The notes under the pieces: generated by a model | What the model saw: the letters and a program-made list of their open reading frames with translations, nothing else | What the model was told of the DNA's origin: nothing | Databases searched by the model: none | Shown here: positions 1-11,000 of the stretch, one piece after another | How the letters are laid out: the number at the start of each line of letters is the position of its first letter | How positions within the stretch are numbered: position 1 is the stretch's first letter | DNA from: Craspedostauros australis | Taxonomy: Eukaryota; Bacillariophyta; Bacillariophyceae; Mastogloiales; Achnanthaceae | DNA length: 64,000 bases | Reading direction: 5' to 3' | NCBI GenBank assembly: GCA_026770025.1 | Contig: JAMXDE010000003.1 | Location: 3,534,001 to 3,598,000, forward strand | Translations under genes and position numbers: made by a program

Positions 1-2987
1 TCGTCATGGATGTCAACAGCGACGAGCAACTCCGTACCAATGACGTGTGGGAATTCTTCACGGATTGCGCAACCTCCTGGCCATCTTGCACCAGACACGA
101 TGTCCGCACCCCCAAGTTTGTCTACGGCAAGTCCCCCAAGGTGCACACCTGGCGAAGCGGCGACACGCGCGTCATCCGTCTCAAGGGCAACGGTTTTGAG
201 GGTGAGGTTCAGTACCGCTGCGCCAACAACGAGCAAGGTCTGGATCTGTACAACTTCGGACATCAGATGTGGGTCACCGATCTCTTCAAGAAGAAGAAGA
301 GCGAGTGCACGGAAAGCCCAACCGACTCACCAACTGCATGCCAGGACGGATTCCTCACCAAGCCACCGGTCAACATCAACATCGTCATCGACATCTCCTA
401 TTCCAGCTACCTCACCCAATTCGGCGGTTCCCACATTGGCGACCTCAACGGCGACGGCAAGGCGAACACGATCTTGGATGCAGAGATTGGCGCGGTCCTC
501 CAGCTGCTCAAGGTCATCGAAAACTCCGACGTTCTGGATAACGACAACGTGGACCTTGGTGTTGTGGTGTTCGAGACCTCCGGCTTCTACAAGGGCGACT
601 ACATGCCAGCAGGACGCTACAAGCCCCTCAACAGCAACGGAGACGGCGTCAACCCCGAACTCCTCAAAGATCTCCGTGGCATCCAGACCCTCAAAACGAA
701 CGCCACCGTCATCTACCAGAACAAGGGTTTCACCAACTTCGACGATGCCTTGGACAAGTCCATCGACTATTTCATCGAGCGAGAGAACGACCCGACCATC
801 AACTTCGACGAATGGACCAACCTCATGGTCTTCCTGTCCGACGGAGTTCCCAACATTCGCGGTGACGGAGACGAAGAGCCATTCTGCGACCACGGCATCA
901 GGAACTTGAACTGCAACAACCGAAGGGCCAGGAACAAGGCTGACACCGATGACACCCTGCCATGGGAGTCTGGCGAGCTCTCCTTCTGCATGTCCGGTGA
1001 CGGTGATTGCTGGGACAACAAGTACAAGCCATGCGTGCTCGGATCCACATGCGAGGGTGATCGGTCCGTCAAGATGTTCCAGAGCGAATTCGACAGATTG
1101 GACAAGTTCGGACCGGAGGGAGTCAAGCGAATATCCATTGGCGTGGGCAAGGCCAGTGACAACAGCATCGGAAGCGGTCTGTACTTGATCGATAACAACC
1201 CATTGAAGAAGACCTTCCCCGACCTGCTCCCACCGGTCGTCACCACCACTGACGCCCTGGCCAACCTCCTCAGAAACTTGTGCTACGAAAACACGGCCAA
1301 TCCAACCGACCTCCCATCCTCCAGCCCTACGTTGGTCCCATCCAGCACCCCGACCAACTACCCAACGCACATGCCAACCACCACGCCCACCAGCGGACCG
1401 ACCACAGCGCCCACCAGCATCCCGACTTTCGGACCAACCTCCGCACCAACGAGCAACCCAACCGAAATGCCTTCCGACCAGCCCACTGACGACCTGTGCG
1501 AGTACACCGTCCTTGACTTTGAGGGCGAGGGTGGCATGGCGCTGCCAGAGACTTGGTCCAACACCTACGGAATGCGCATCATGTCCATGACCTCGGACGG
1601 CGCAGGCAACTTGGCCTATGTCGAAACGGATGACGTCGAGGCTGGAGTCGCCCTCGCGGTGCCGAATCCAAACTCCGTCGTCGATGAGATGAACCCAGAA
1701 GGTGGATCCATCATGATCAACCAGGACCTCACCCAGGACAAGCACATGCGCCTCAGTCTGTTTGGCGCAGACCAGGAATTCAAGATCATCCGCAGATCCA
1801 GAGAAACTACCGCTTCTGGTGAAGTCATCTCCACCGTTGTGTCAGTCGACGAGTACGACGCGTTCAGTGGCGTGAAGGAGTTCAAGGTTGCCGTGGATGG
1901 AATTTTCCAGATCGAGATCCAATTCGAAGGACGTGGCAGTCTCTCCAAGCTTCAGATCTGCCGCAACCCCAACAGCACTCCAGCACCATACGGCCTTGCC
2001 ACCAATGGTTCTACCGACACGCCAACCACAACCCCAACATCCAGCACAACGTCTCCAACCAGCATGCCAACGTCTGAACCAACTGCCCAAGCGGAAGAGG
2101 CGACCAGTGGACCAACCAGTGGACCAACCAGTGCCCCAACTAGTGCACCGACCGCCCATGCGGATGAACCAACCAGCGGACCCACTTCAGCGCCAACTAC
2201 CAACTCAGTGGAGGAAACTTCGGAGCCAACCGTGGGCGAGGACGACAGCGAATGCCCATCCGGCGCCACTGTCTACAACAGCAAGGGAAACACTCAGTTC
2301 TTGGAGAACCCGATCGATGTCGTCTCCTACGATGGCACCACCGTCACATTCAAGGTCAAGCAGACCTGGACGGAGACAGTCGGATACGTGTACACCGACT
2401 ACCAAAAATCCCTCTTCGACAGCGAGTGCGTCTTGTTGGAAGATGTCGACTGGAACGCCGGCGAGATCTTCACAGCCACCTGCATGGAATCAATCAACGC
2501 CGCAGTTGTGGACATCTTCGTCTCCGATCCATCCTTCGACAGCGTCCTCGACGACGCCGAGATTCCTCAGTGCTGCCAGAAGCCGGCTGATGCCAACTAC
2601 CCCACCATCCAGTACACATTCGAGATCAAGTGCAACGACCCATGCCCAGCCGCAGCCCGTAAGCTGGCCACTGAAGCCAACAAGGGTGATGAAGTCACTG
2701 GCGGATACGCTAAGAAGACGGTTTCCGAGCACGCGATCGAAGCTAAGACTGACGCCACCAACAACACGGTCAATGATCACTACTGCAAGCCAAGCGAGCA
2801 CCCATGTGGCGACAACCCCAACATGGTCAACATGTGCCATTACTCCTCCAAGAATGGATACCAGACCTTCTGCGTGGCTGCGGCCGATTCCGACATTGTC
2901 GCATACTATCCGAACGACTCCTGCGGACGTTGCCCACCGGAACTTGTCGAGAAGAAGGCCGCCGTCGATGGTGCGGTCACCAAGTAA
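1..2987 (+). CDS. Secreted vWA-domain protein with Pro-Thr-Ser repeats (5' partial)
   Basis: Likely an extracellular or cell-wall adhesion protein. The reading frame is open to the left edge of the window (a Val codon precedes the first visible Met at base 6), so the N-terminus and any signal peptide lie outside. Counting from that Met, a von Willebrand A domain runs from about residue 118 to 420, with the metal-ion-dependent adhesion motif DISYS at 129-133 and a second metal Asp in LSDGVPN (D279). Two Pro/Thr/Ser-rich linkers with repeats of the type PTSGPTSAPT (about residues 431-497 and 670-745) flank a middle domain containing VLDFEG. A Cys-rich C-terminal region (about 750-975) completes it. 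PT-Ser repeat linkers are common in diatom and other stramenopile secreted proteins. The vWA call is firm; the ligand and location are inferred. No intron is seen. Confidence 0.8.
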   Translation, partial: VMDVNSDEQLRTNDVWEFFTDCATSWPSCTRHDVRTPKFVYGKSPKVHTWRSGDTRVIRLKGNGFEGEVQYRCANNEQGLDLYNFGHQMWVTDLFKKKKSECTESPTDSPTACQDGFLTKPPVNINIVIDISYSSYLTQFGGSHIGDLNGDGKANTILDAEIGAVLQLLKVIENSDVLDNDNVDLGVVVFETSGFYKGDYMPAGRYKPLNSNGDGVNPELLKDLRGIQTLKTNATVIYQNKGFTNFDDALDKSIDYFIERENDPTINFDEWTNLMVFLSDGVPNIRGDGDEEPFCDHGIRNLNCNNRRARNKADTDDTLPWESGELSFCMSGDGDCWDNKYKPCVLGSTCEGDRSVKMFQSEFDRLDKFGPEGVKRISIGVGKASDNSIGSGLYLIDNNPLKKTFPDLLPPVVTTTDALANLLRNLCYENTANPTDLPSSSPTLVPSSTPTNYPTHMPTTTPTSGPTTAPTSIPTFGPTSAPTSNPTEMPSDQPTDDLCEYTVLDFEGEGGMALPETWSNTYGMRIMSMTSDGAGNLAYVETDDVEAGVALAVPNPNSVVDEMNPEGGSIMINQDLTQDKHMRLSLFGADQEFKIIRRSRETTASGEVISTVVSVDEYDAFSGVKEFKVAVDGIFQIEIQFEGRGSLSKLQICRNPNSTPAPYGLATNGSTDTPTTTPTSSTTSPTSMPTSEPTAQAEEATSGPTSGPTSAPTSAPTAHADEPTSGPTSAPTTNSVEETSEPTVGEDDSECPSGATVYNSKGNTQFLENPIDVVSYDGTTVTFKVKQTWTETVGYVYTDYQKSLFDSECVLLEDVDWNAGEIFTATCMESINAAVVDIFVSDPSFDSVLDDAEIPQCCQKPADANYPTIQYTFEIKCNDPCPAAARKLATEANKGDEVTGGYAKKTVSEHAIEAKTDATNNTVNDHYCKPSEHPCGDNPNMVNMCHYSSKNGYQTFCVAAADSDIVAYYPNDSCGRCPPELVEKKAAVDGAVTK
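1297..1495 (+). repeat. First Pro-Thr-Ser coding repeat
   Basis: Degenerate 12-base units (ACCNNNCCAACC-like) encode PTxxPTxx tetrapeptides in the linker after the vWA domain. A second similar block lies at about 2008-2232 and includes near-perfect copies of the unit encoding TSGP. Confidence 0.75.
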
Positions 2988-3747
2988 GCCCGATGCACGG
3001 AGATGCCGATCTTGCGGCATTCCTTTCACATTGGAGAGTTCAAACACACACACAAAAGATGGCCTGCTCATACGAGTGGACATGAGCCAAAGGACCAAAG
3101 AAACAGCCAAACCAAATCAAGTCAAATCAAACCACACGATTGTTCCCAACCGCACCAACGACGATCGTTGAATCGATGAACAAATGAACACAAACAAGCA
3201 AATAGAAGACAAAAAGAAAGAGGAAGCACAGAGCGACATCGACGACCCTGGGCTACGATACCATACATAGAAAAGATAATACAACACACCACTATAAACC
3301 ACAAACAAAAAGAAAACGATCTTGACTGCTTGATAGAGAGTCCTCTCTGGAGAACTTCCGATCATTTCAAGTCGTTGTGATGGAACATGGTGTTGTGCTT
3401 CTTTTGTGAACTGACAGACACAATCATGCTGCGGAAACAGACAGACAACATGTCCGTGTCCGAATAGTACGATCACCGCGATGTTCTCGTGTTCGTTTGT
3501 TTATCGACTCATTTGACCACTAAGAATTTCCCTCCACCAAGATCACACGAATGGACAGCCGCAAAAATCGAGAGACAACACAACCCACAACAACCCACGC
3601 AAACAAGATCCCAACCTTGAATCTGCACCAAAGATCCCACAAAACCGAGCAATCAATCCATCAACCATCGCCCACTACACGAGGACGTGTATGCCTTACC
3701 CTGCACCAGCCCTGCAGAGTACTTGTGTCAAAAGAGAGAGAAAGACG
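2988..3747. other. Intergenic: 3' UTR and MRE11 upstream region
   Basis: About 760 A/C-rich bases with no convincing coding frame. An in-frame Met codon at 3691 lies 19 codons upstream of the preferred MRE11 start at 3748; the intervening peptide looks like untranslated leader. Confidence 0.6.
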
Positions 3748-6700
3748 ATGCCACGCAGGAAGAGGCAGTACTCTTCGTCGTCGGAAGACGAGGATTTGGA
3801 GGAGGCGTTCCGGAGAAAGCGAAGTGAGAAGCGCACCAAGACAACCACCGCTGTTGCTGCTGTTGCTGTTGCTGCAGATGCTGGCGATAACAATGCCAAT
3901 GACAATGGCAATGGCAACAACGAAGATGTTGATGTGAGCACCGATGCAGTTGCAGAGGTCGCAGAGCAAGTCGTTGCGATAGACGATGATGAGAATGATC
4001 CACCAGCATCGCCAACTCCTGCTACAGCCGCGACTACCTCAACGTCTCGCCGAAGAGGGACAGCCACAACACCAGCCTCCCGATCGACGGCATCATCTGC
4101 ATCTTCCGCTCGCCCCAACGATTCGATGTCAACGCCCACGTCCGCGTCGGCGGCTGGTGTCTCTCGCAATGCCTCGATGGCGGCATCCACCTTGAATCTG
4201 CCGGAAGCCGACGTGCTGGAAGATCCGGACGAGGATACTGTGCGGGTGCTGCTGTCCACAGACAACCACTTGGGATACAGCGAGCGCGATCCAGTTCGTG
4301 GATTGGATTCCTTCGCAGCGATGGAAGAAGTTCTCTACCTCGCCAAGAACCACTACGATGTGGACTGCGTCCTGCTGGCCGGCGACTTGTTCCACGACAA
4401 CAAGCCAAGTCGCAAGACTCTCTTCAAGACGCTGCAGCTCTTTCGCAAGTACTGCTTGGGACATGACCCCATCCGCATCCAGGTCATCAGCAACGACAGC
4501 ATGCACATGAGCAACCTCAACGGAGCGCCGACTCCATCCGCCAATTCGCAGGCGCCCGGCGGTGCATCCAGCGGTCCAGCCGAGACAGCGCTCACGCCAC
4601 TCGTCAATTACGAGGACGAGCACTACGCTGTTGACTTGCCCATCTTCTCCATCCACGGCAATCATGACGATCCGACCCGCGAGGGTGGCGGGGAGCTGCT
4701 GGCCGCGTTGGATCTGCTCAGCGTCACCAATCTGGTCAACTATTTCGGGCGTCAGGAGCAGGTCCAGGCGGTCAAGATCGCGCCCATCCTCCTGCGCAAG
4801 GGATCGACGAAGGTGGCACTGTACGGGTTGGGGAGCATGCGAGATGAACGGCTCAACCGAATGTGGTCGTCCAACCATGTCAAGTTCCTCAAACCCAACG
4901 ATGAGGATGGCAATGCAGCATCGGCAGCCGGCGACGATGCCTCTCCTTCCCCCTGGTTCAACCTCTTCGCGCTGCACCAGAATCGTGACGCAGGACGTGG
5001 CACGAAGAACTTCATCCACGAGAGCATGATTCCAGAGTGGATGGACCTTGTGGTGTGGGGTCACGAACACGAGAGTCAGGTCGAACCCAGGGAGTCCGCT
5101 GTCGGCACGTTCCGGGTCTCGCAGCCGGGTTCCAGCGTGGCAACCTCGTTGACGTTGGGTGAGGCCGTGACGAAGCAGATTGGCATTCTGGACATTCGCA
5201 ATGCCCAATTTCGCATCAAGGCAGTGCCGCTCACGCAGGTCCGCTCCTTCGTCATGGACGATGTGTGCTTGGCGCAGCATTCACGTGGTCTGGATCCGGA
5301 TGATCCGAAGGTCGATGTGCAAATCTCCACCGTCCTTGAGGAAAAGACGCGCGTCCTCATTCATGACGCGCGCGAAAAGCGTGTGGAAACGTTGGAGCTG
5401 GCGCACAAGGCAGGCAATCCGCTGGCAGCGCCAATCCTCGCTCACATCGCCGCCAACCAATCCGCCAGCGCATCTGCCTCCATGATGAGCGACATCTCCA
5501 TGATCCAAGATGACAACGATGCATCGTCGCAGCCCAAGCCGGTTGCGTCGCTCCCGCTTCTGCCAATTTCGATGCAGCTGCAGCAACCTCACAGAGTCCT
5601 GTTGCGTTTGCGCGTGGATCACACTGGATTTTCAGCTCAGAGCAATCAACGCTTTGGCGCCAAATTCATCCAAGATATTGCCAATCCGGTAAGTTCGTTG
5701 TCTTGGATTAGTATCGTATTCGTACGGTGCTGCTGCGCGTTGACTTGTTGCCACGATTAGTCCATTGGTGCTGTCGGTGGACTTTCTTTTCTTCCTGTCA
5801 GCGTCACTTGCAGTGAACTCACTCTATCGACATGTGTTGCACTCATATCGCTCCGCGATTTACCGTGCCATCCTGTATTCTCTCTCTTTCTCACACATAC
5901 ACACGTACGTAATTGCGAATGCACACCAACACTCGTCCCATACTGCTCGTACAGACGGACATCCTGTTGTTCCAACGCAAACGGGCCACTGCGGCGGGTT
6001 CATCCGGAGCCTACGGCATTGATACGAGCAGCAACAAGGCACCCACCAAACGTCGCAATGCGAATGGCGTCGCTGTGGATGAGCACGGCCAGCCAATCCC
6101 GCCGGAAGAGCTGGATGAATTGGAAATTGAAGATCTGGTAGCGGACAACCTCCTCAAGAGCGACAAGAAGCTCGAGCTGTTCGATGAGAAGCACATTGGT
6201 GAATCGCTACAGGATTACGTGCAGAAGCAGCAGGCGCAAGCCATCAACGAGGCTTTGGCAGAGCTGCTGGTGAAGAAGCAGCGCAAGCTCATCAAACGCG
6301 AACAGCAGGCCGCGGAGGAAGCCGAAGGTGCAAGCGGCGATGACGATGGCGATGGCGGCAGCGAAGAGGGCGATGATTTGGAAGAAGACGATGACATCGA
6401 CGTTGAAGATGAAGAGGAGGAAGAAGAACCGCAACCGCCAAAGAAACGCGGCCGTGCAGCAACAGCCACAGCATCAAAGGGAAAGGCAAGAGGTGGGGCG
6501 AAGCCAAAGGGAAGGGCGGCAGCAACCGACCTGGAAGATGATTCGGATGATGGGAGCGACAGTGATAACGCGAAGACACCCGCCAATCGCCGGCGCAAAA
6601 TGACTGCCGCAAGAAAGCATGCTGCTGCCAAGAAGACTCCAGCCAAGAGGGCAACCTCCACGAGAGCAAAAAGGAATGCGTCACGCGTGAACTTGGACGA

Positions 6701-7163
6701 GGAAGACGATGACAGCGATATCATGGAGGTGACGCCAGCGCCGCCACCCAAGACAGCAACGAAGAGCAACGCGCGAGGAGGGCGCGGATCCCGAGCAGCA
6801 TCAAGCCCAGCAGCATCGACGAGAACAAGCGGAAGCGCCAGCACTCGCAGCCGCCGTGGTGCAGCAGCGTCCAGGTCGCGCGTCAATTACGCCGAAGATG
6901 ACGACGACGATGAGGATGAGGATGGTCGCGGTACAACCCAAGGAAGTGCGTATGATGGAGCCATCAACGTGGATGACAGCGACGATGATGAAGACCTGGT
7001 GGCGCTGGTTGCTTCGAAAGCCAAAGCGAAGAAGACGGCACGCGGCACAACCGCAGCAAGGAGCAGACGAACAGCACCAGCGAAGGCGACGACAACCCGA
7101 AGGCGCGGCAGAGCTGCGTCCAAGAAGACATACGCGGACAGCGATGATGATTTCAGCGACTAG
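3748..7163 (+). CDS. MRE11: MRE11 double-strand-break repair nuclease (2 exons)
   Basis: Nuclease subunit of the MRE11-RAD50 complex, which senses and processes DNA double-strand breaks in the nucleus. Exons are 3748-5688 and 5955-7163 (phase 0). The donor is GTAAGT and the acceptor ends ACAG. The junction restores the family sequence NPTDILLF, which fixes the splice sites. The predicted protein is about 1,049 residues. The phosphoesterase motifs are visible: DNH (D172, H174), GDLFHDNKP (D213), HGNHD (303-307) and GHEHE (H439, H441). A capping domain follows. The C-terminal 250 or so residues are low complexity, alternating Asp/Glu runs with Lys/Arg/Gly-rich stretches. This extension makes the protein clearly longer than the usual 600-710 residues. 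The N-terminal 150 residues are also disordered. I chose the Met at 3748 because it begins a basic MPRRKR segment; 3691 is possible. Confidence 0.95.
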
Positions 7164-8000
7164 CCAGAGAGGGAGAGCGTGTGGTCTGGGTCGTATGGCC
7201 GAAACACGCGAACTGAAATGTAACGAAATCAAGTGAAGTGAAGTGAAGTGAAGTGGAGCGAAGGAAAATGTAACAAGCATGAAGCAAGCGGAAGTACTCT
7301 CGAGTATAATAAAAAAACAGAGCAAGCAATGTATGGTATTATATTATATTCTATTAAATTATAGAATTGTCCTTTGTCGTGGTCACGCAGCAGCTGATTG
7401 GACGGAATGGACCTTGTTGCGCTGCTGCCAATTGCTGTTGCTGATGTTGCCACGATGTCGATGTTGTTGATGTCGCCGCCCATTTTCGCGTATCCACGTT
7501 TTGTGACCCATCGCCGCACATTTGATTCACGCTACGGCCGGTCACGGACAATTTGGCGACAGTTTCGAAATTGCGTTGTTGGTTTCCGTTGAGGCCTTCT
7601 ATTGGCTGGCTGGACGCGCGCGCTCGGAAGCAGAATTGGTTTGAACGATGCATTTTGTGTGGGGAATGACGGTTCTTGTTAACGTTCGTGAGACATAACT
7701 GCAATCATGTGCGCGCGCATTGTCCTGGCGTGCACACGGCGCACCATGAACGAAAGTGACGAAGGACAACAGCAACAACAAAAATACAAAGCCTACAGTA
7801 CCCACCAACCACCAACATACAACGCAATGTGCATCTGAAGCGGAGTTCACACAACCATTGCCACCAAGAGCATCACAATCATCACAACCATCACAACCAT
7901 CACAACCATCACAACGCTCGTACTAGTACCATACATATAATACATACCAGTAGAATACGAGCAGGCGCTGCGACCACGAGAGTGGCGTCGAAGATTCGTG
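7164..8000. other. Intergenic with short tandem repeats
   Basis: Non-coding. It contains a GAAGT pentamer run near 7232-7255, an AT-rich stretch at 7325-7365 and a CATCACAAC-type run at about 7871-7915 just upstream of the next gene. No promoter element can be assigned with confidence. Confidence 0.55.
7871..7915 (+). repeat. CATCACAAC minisatellite
   Basis: Tandem 9-base units of CATCACAAC with minor variation, ending about 90 bases before the start codon of the SH3-like gene. Confidence 0.8.
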
Positions 8001-11000
8001 ATGGCAGATGATGCGAAAGCGAAGAGGCAGGAGATGGGCGAACGCAGTCAACCAGACGCGCCGGTTTCCAGACCTCAGCATGAGATGCTCGACGAAGCGG
8101 CGGACAAGACAACGGCAACAACAACAACAACAACAACAACAAAGGAGATGAAGTATTACCGCGTGGTGTACCGTGGCGTGGTGTCCCTGCTGCAGGAACC
8201 CAAGACGCAGTCGCAACGAAGCGGAGCCTACGTCAGCTACGGAGAGATCATCGGGACGATGGATGAGAGCGTGGTGGAAACGGAGGGTCAGCATGGCTGT
8301 GGTGCGTCTGTTTCTGCCGCCAACACTGCCGCCAACGCTGGTACTCATGCTGCTGGGCGCAGTGCGAGCCAACCAAATGTCATACCGGGAAGTCCGCAGT
8401 CGCCATCACGGCACAGATTGGGATCGGCCATTCGAACGCCCGTCCTGGAGCACGTGATGAGGACGGCATCTACCATCGAGCAGCATCCGCCGTCCTCCAC
8501 ATCGCCGCAATTGCCTTCACCTCCGAGATCGGCCGTGTCCCATTCGGCGCTCTCCGTTGCATCCTTCCGTGCGCTTCGAGCGTATCCCAACGCACCGCCA
8601 CAATCATCATCATCGTCGCCGTCGTTGTCAGTGGCAATATCTGCTGCTTCTGCCGGAAGCTACTTATCGAACGCTGCCATGAACACGTGCAAGGTGCTGC
8701 GGGTGGATGTTGTGTTGACTGGTGGTTACGCGATGGACGGAAGCAATGGAGCCGCCAATGGAGCCGCCAATGCAGCAAAGCAGAGACCCACAACCGCGAC
8801 GGACAAAACGCCCAAACGAACGAATCACGCACCGCCGCGATCGCTCGCCTTGCCCATCGTGGATCCATCTCCGTTGCCTGCCATGACATCCGAGCTATCA
8901 CCGTCGATATCCAAAGTTACGATACATGAAACCGACAACGAAAGTGATGATGATGGTGATGTTGGTGACGATGCTCATGCCAATCACCACAATCGTCGCA
9001 GTACTAGAAATCATGACCATGCTGATGTTACCGAGGTTGAGAGCACGATCACGAGCAGCACCATCAAAACTGGGGAACCAAGCATCCCCCGAAGCAAAGA
9101 AATCAACGGCATCGGCCACACACAGCAGCGACAGCAACAGCAATCTGTGACAGGAAGTGCGGAAGAAAGGGATGACATATCACATCATGGCTACATCTTT
9201 TCTCGTCGACACGGTGTTCCCATTTTGGAGCCATTGCCATGCGCACCATTTTGCGAGACTGGCCAATTCTGGTACCGAGTGGTCTCGCCAACACCTCTGG
9301 CGATCCTCACAGGACCATCGCTCGATGCTCCCAAAACGAAGGCAACGATTCTGCCCGGCACGGTGCACGAGATATCCTTGCGCGTTGTCATGGGATCGAT
9401 CGGCTCGTCTGCCAATGCAAATCGCGGCATTGCAATGGAAGAGTCCAACACAGTCTTCCTTCGCTTGTCGCGCAGACGTGGTTGGGTGGTGGACCGAAGA
9501 ATACCAAACAGCGCCTCCGCAACCAACAGGAACTTCAGGACTGTCATCACCATGCGAGAAGTCCCCAATGATGCCATGACGGTCACGTCGGCGACAGACG
9601 AATCGAGCAGCATCGTCTCCATGATTTCCGGTAGCGCAGCGTCGATTGCGACACCAATGTCATCGGCACGCCGCAGGCACAGGGCACCTCGCAGACGGCA
9701 GGAGAGCATGAAGGAGGTGGATGGGCTCGGTCCGTTGCCTCAGTTGGTCGGCGTGTCGCGAATGACCGACGTCAGCATGTTGCACAACCAATCCACCTTG
9801 TCATCCTACAGCGTCAGCGACACCTCACCCCCCATGAACAAGAGTCATCACACCCAAACGATTACCGCAAACAACAACAACAACAACCAGGCTCATGGGA
9901 ATGCTCACGGGCACGCGCATGGTCCTGGTGGCATGCTATCGCCATCTTCTAACATATCCTTGTTGTCTGATGAATCCTGCAATGACCCAGCCGCGCACAT
10001 ACAACGAATTGCAAACAGCAGCGGGGTTGCCACAACACCCGATCGATCCGTCGCTCGAAGTACTGTCTCGAACGGCAGCTCGGCCATGTTGAGGCGGCAC
10101 CAGCAGCAGTACCAGATGCAGGCACAACCCTCGTTCTTTCTAATGCGCGTCAATGCACCCAGGGGGTTAAAGATCCTGGATGCACCACATTTTCAAGTCA
10201 ACAGCCTCATTCGTGGCAGCAATCCGGCGGGGGCAGGACACCTGTCTCCAGCCCATGACAGCGCAGCCGGTTCCGGTGCAGCAAGCAGCGTTTCCGGTCT
10301 GACGTCGCACAGCGCGGCAGGATCGGGCGCGGCAGCTGGTGCAAGCGGCGTTGGCAACAAATCCATCTTCTCCACCATGGCAGGCGGCAATCACACCACG
10401 ACATTGACGAGCAAGATGGGAAACCCGGCCGTGTTTGATTCCATCACGAAGGCGCGCAAGCTGCCCCGTGGTACTGTGTTCGAAGCATGCAAGCGCATGG
10501 AGGCAGGCGGTGCCGCATTCATCAACCAGGGCGGATCCGGCCTGATCAAGCTCTCCGACAACAGCGGCTGGGCGATCGTTCCCTACCAGCACGAACTCGA
10601 TGACCAGTACCGACATTATCATGGCTCCGTCTCCAACGTCCGCGAAGGCGAGGCCACGCGCGCATTCGAAGAAGTGGGCAATGCCGTGATCAACGACCGT
10701 GTCATGCCTGTTTACCTGCGTGTGCTTGCCAAGGGCGGTGTCGCGATATCCTTGCCACCGCATTCTCACACCTTCTCGGACGAAGAGACATCGCCAACAT
10801 CATCAACAGGAGGGTCGTCCGGAATTAGCGGTGGCAACAGCTTGAGCAATTCCGAAGTCGCATCGTCCGTCGGCAGCTCCTTCCTCGATGCCATGTTCCG
10901 AACACCGCAGAAGAAGAGAGATGGGGAATCGAATGCCGGATCGAGCATCCACCTGCAGGGCTTGCAACATGGCGGAGGGGCAGGGGGAACAAACAAGGCT

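Noticed and set aside
327-1745. Long minus-strand frame opposite the vWA gene
   Set aside because: It is a shadow of the plus-strand gene; its Val/Gly-rich product has no domain and the plus strand has a clear vWA domain.
4129-5280. 383-residue minus-strand frame opposite MRE11
   Set aside because: Antisense shadow; the plus strand has all MRE11 nuclease motifs.
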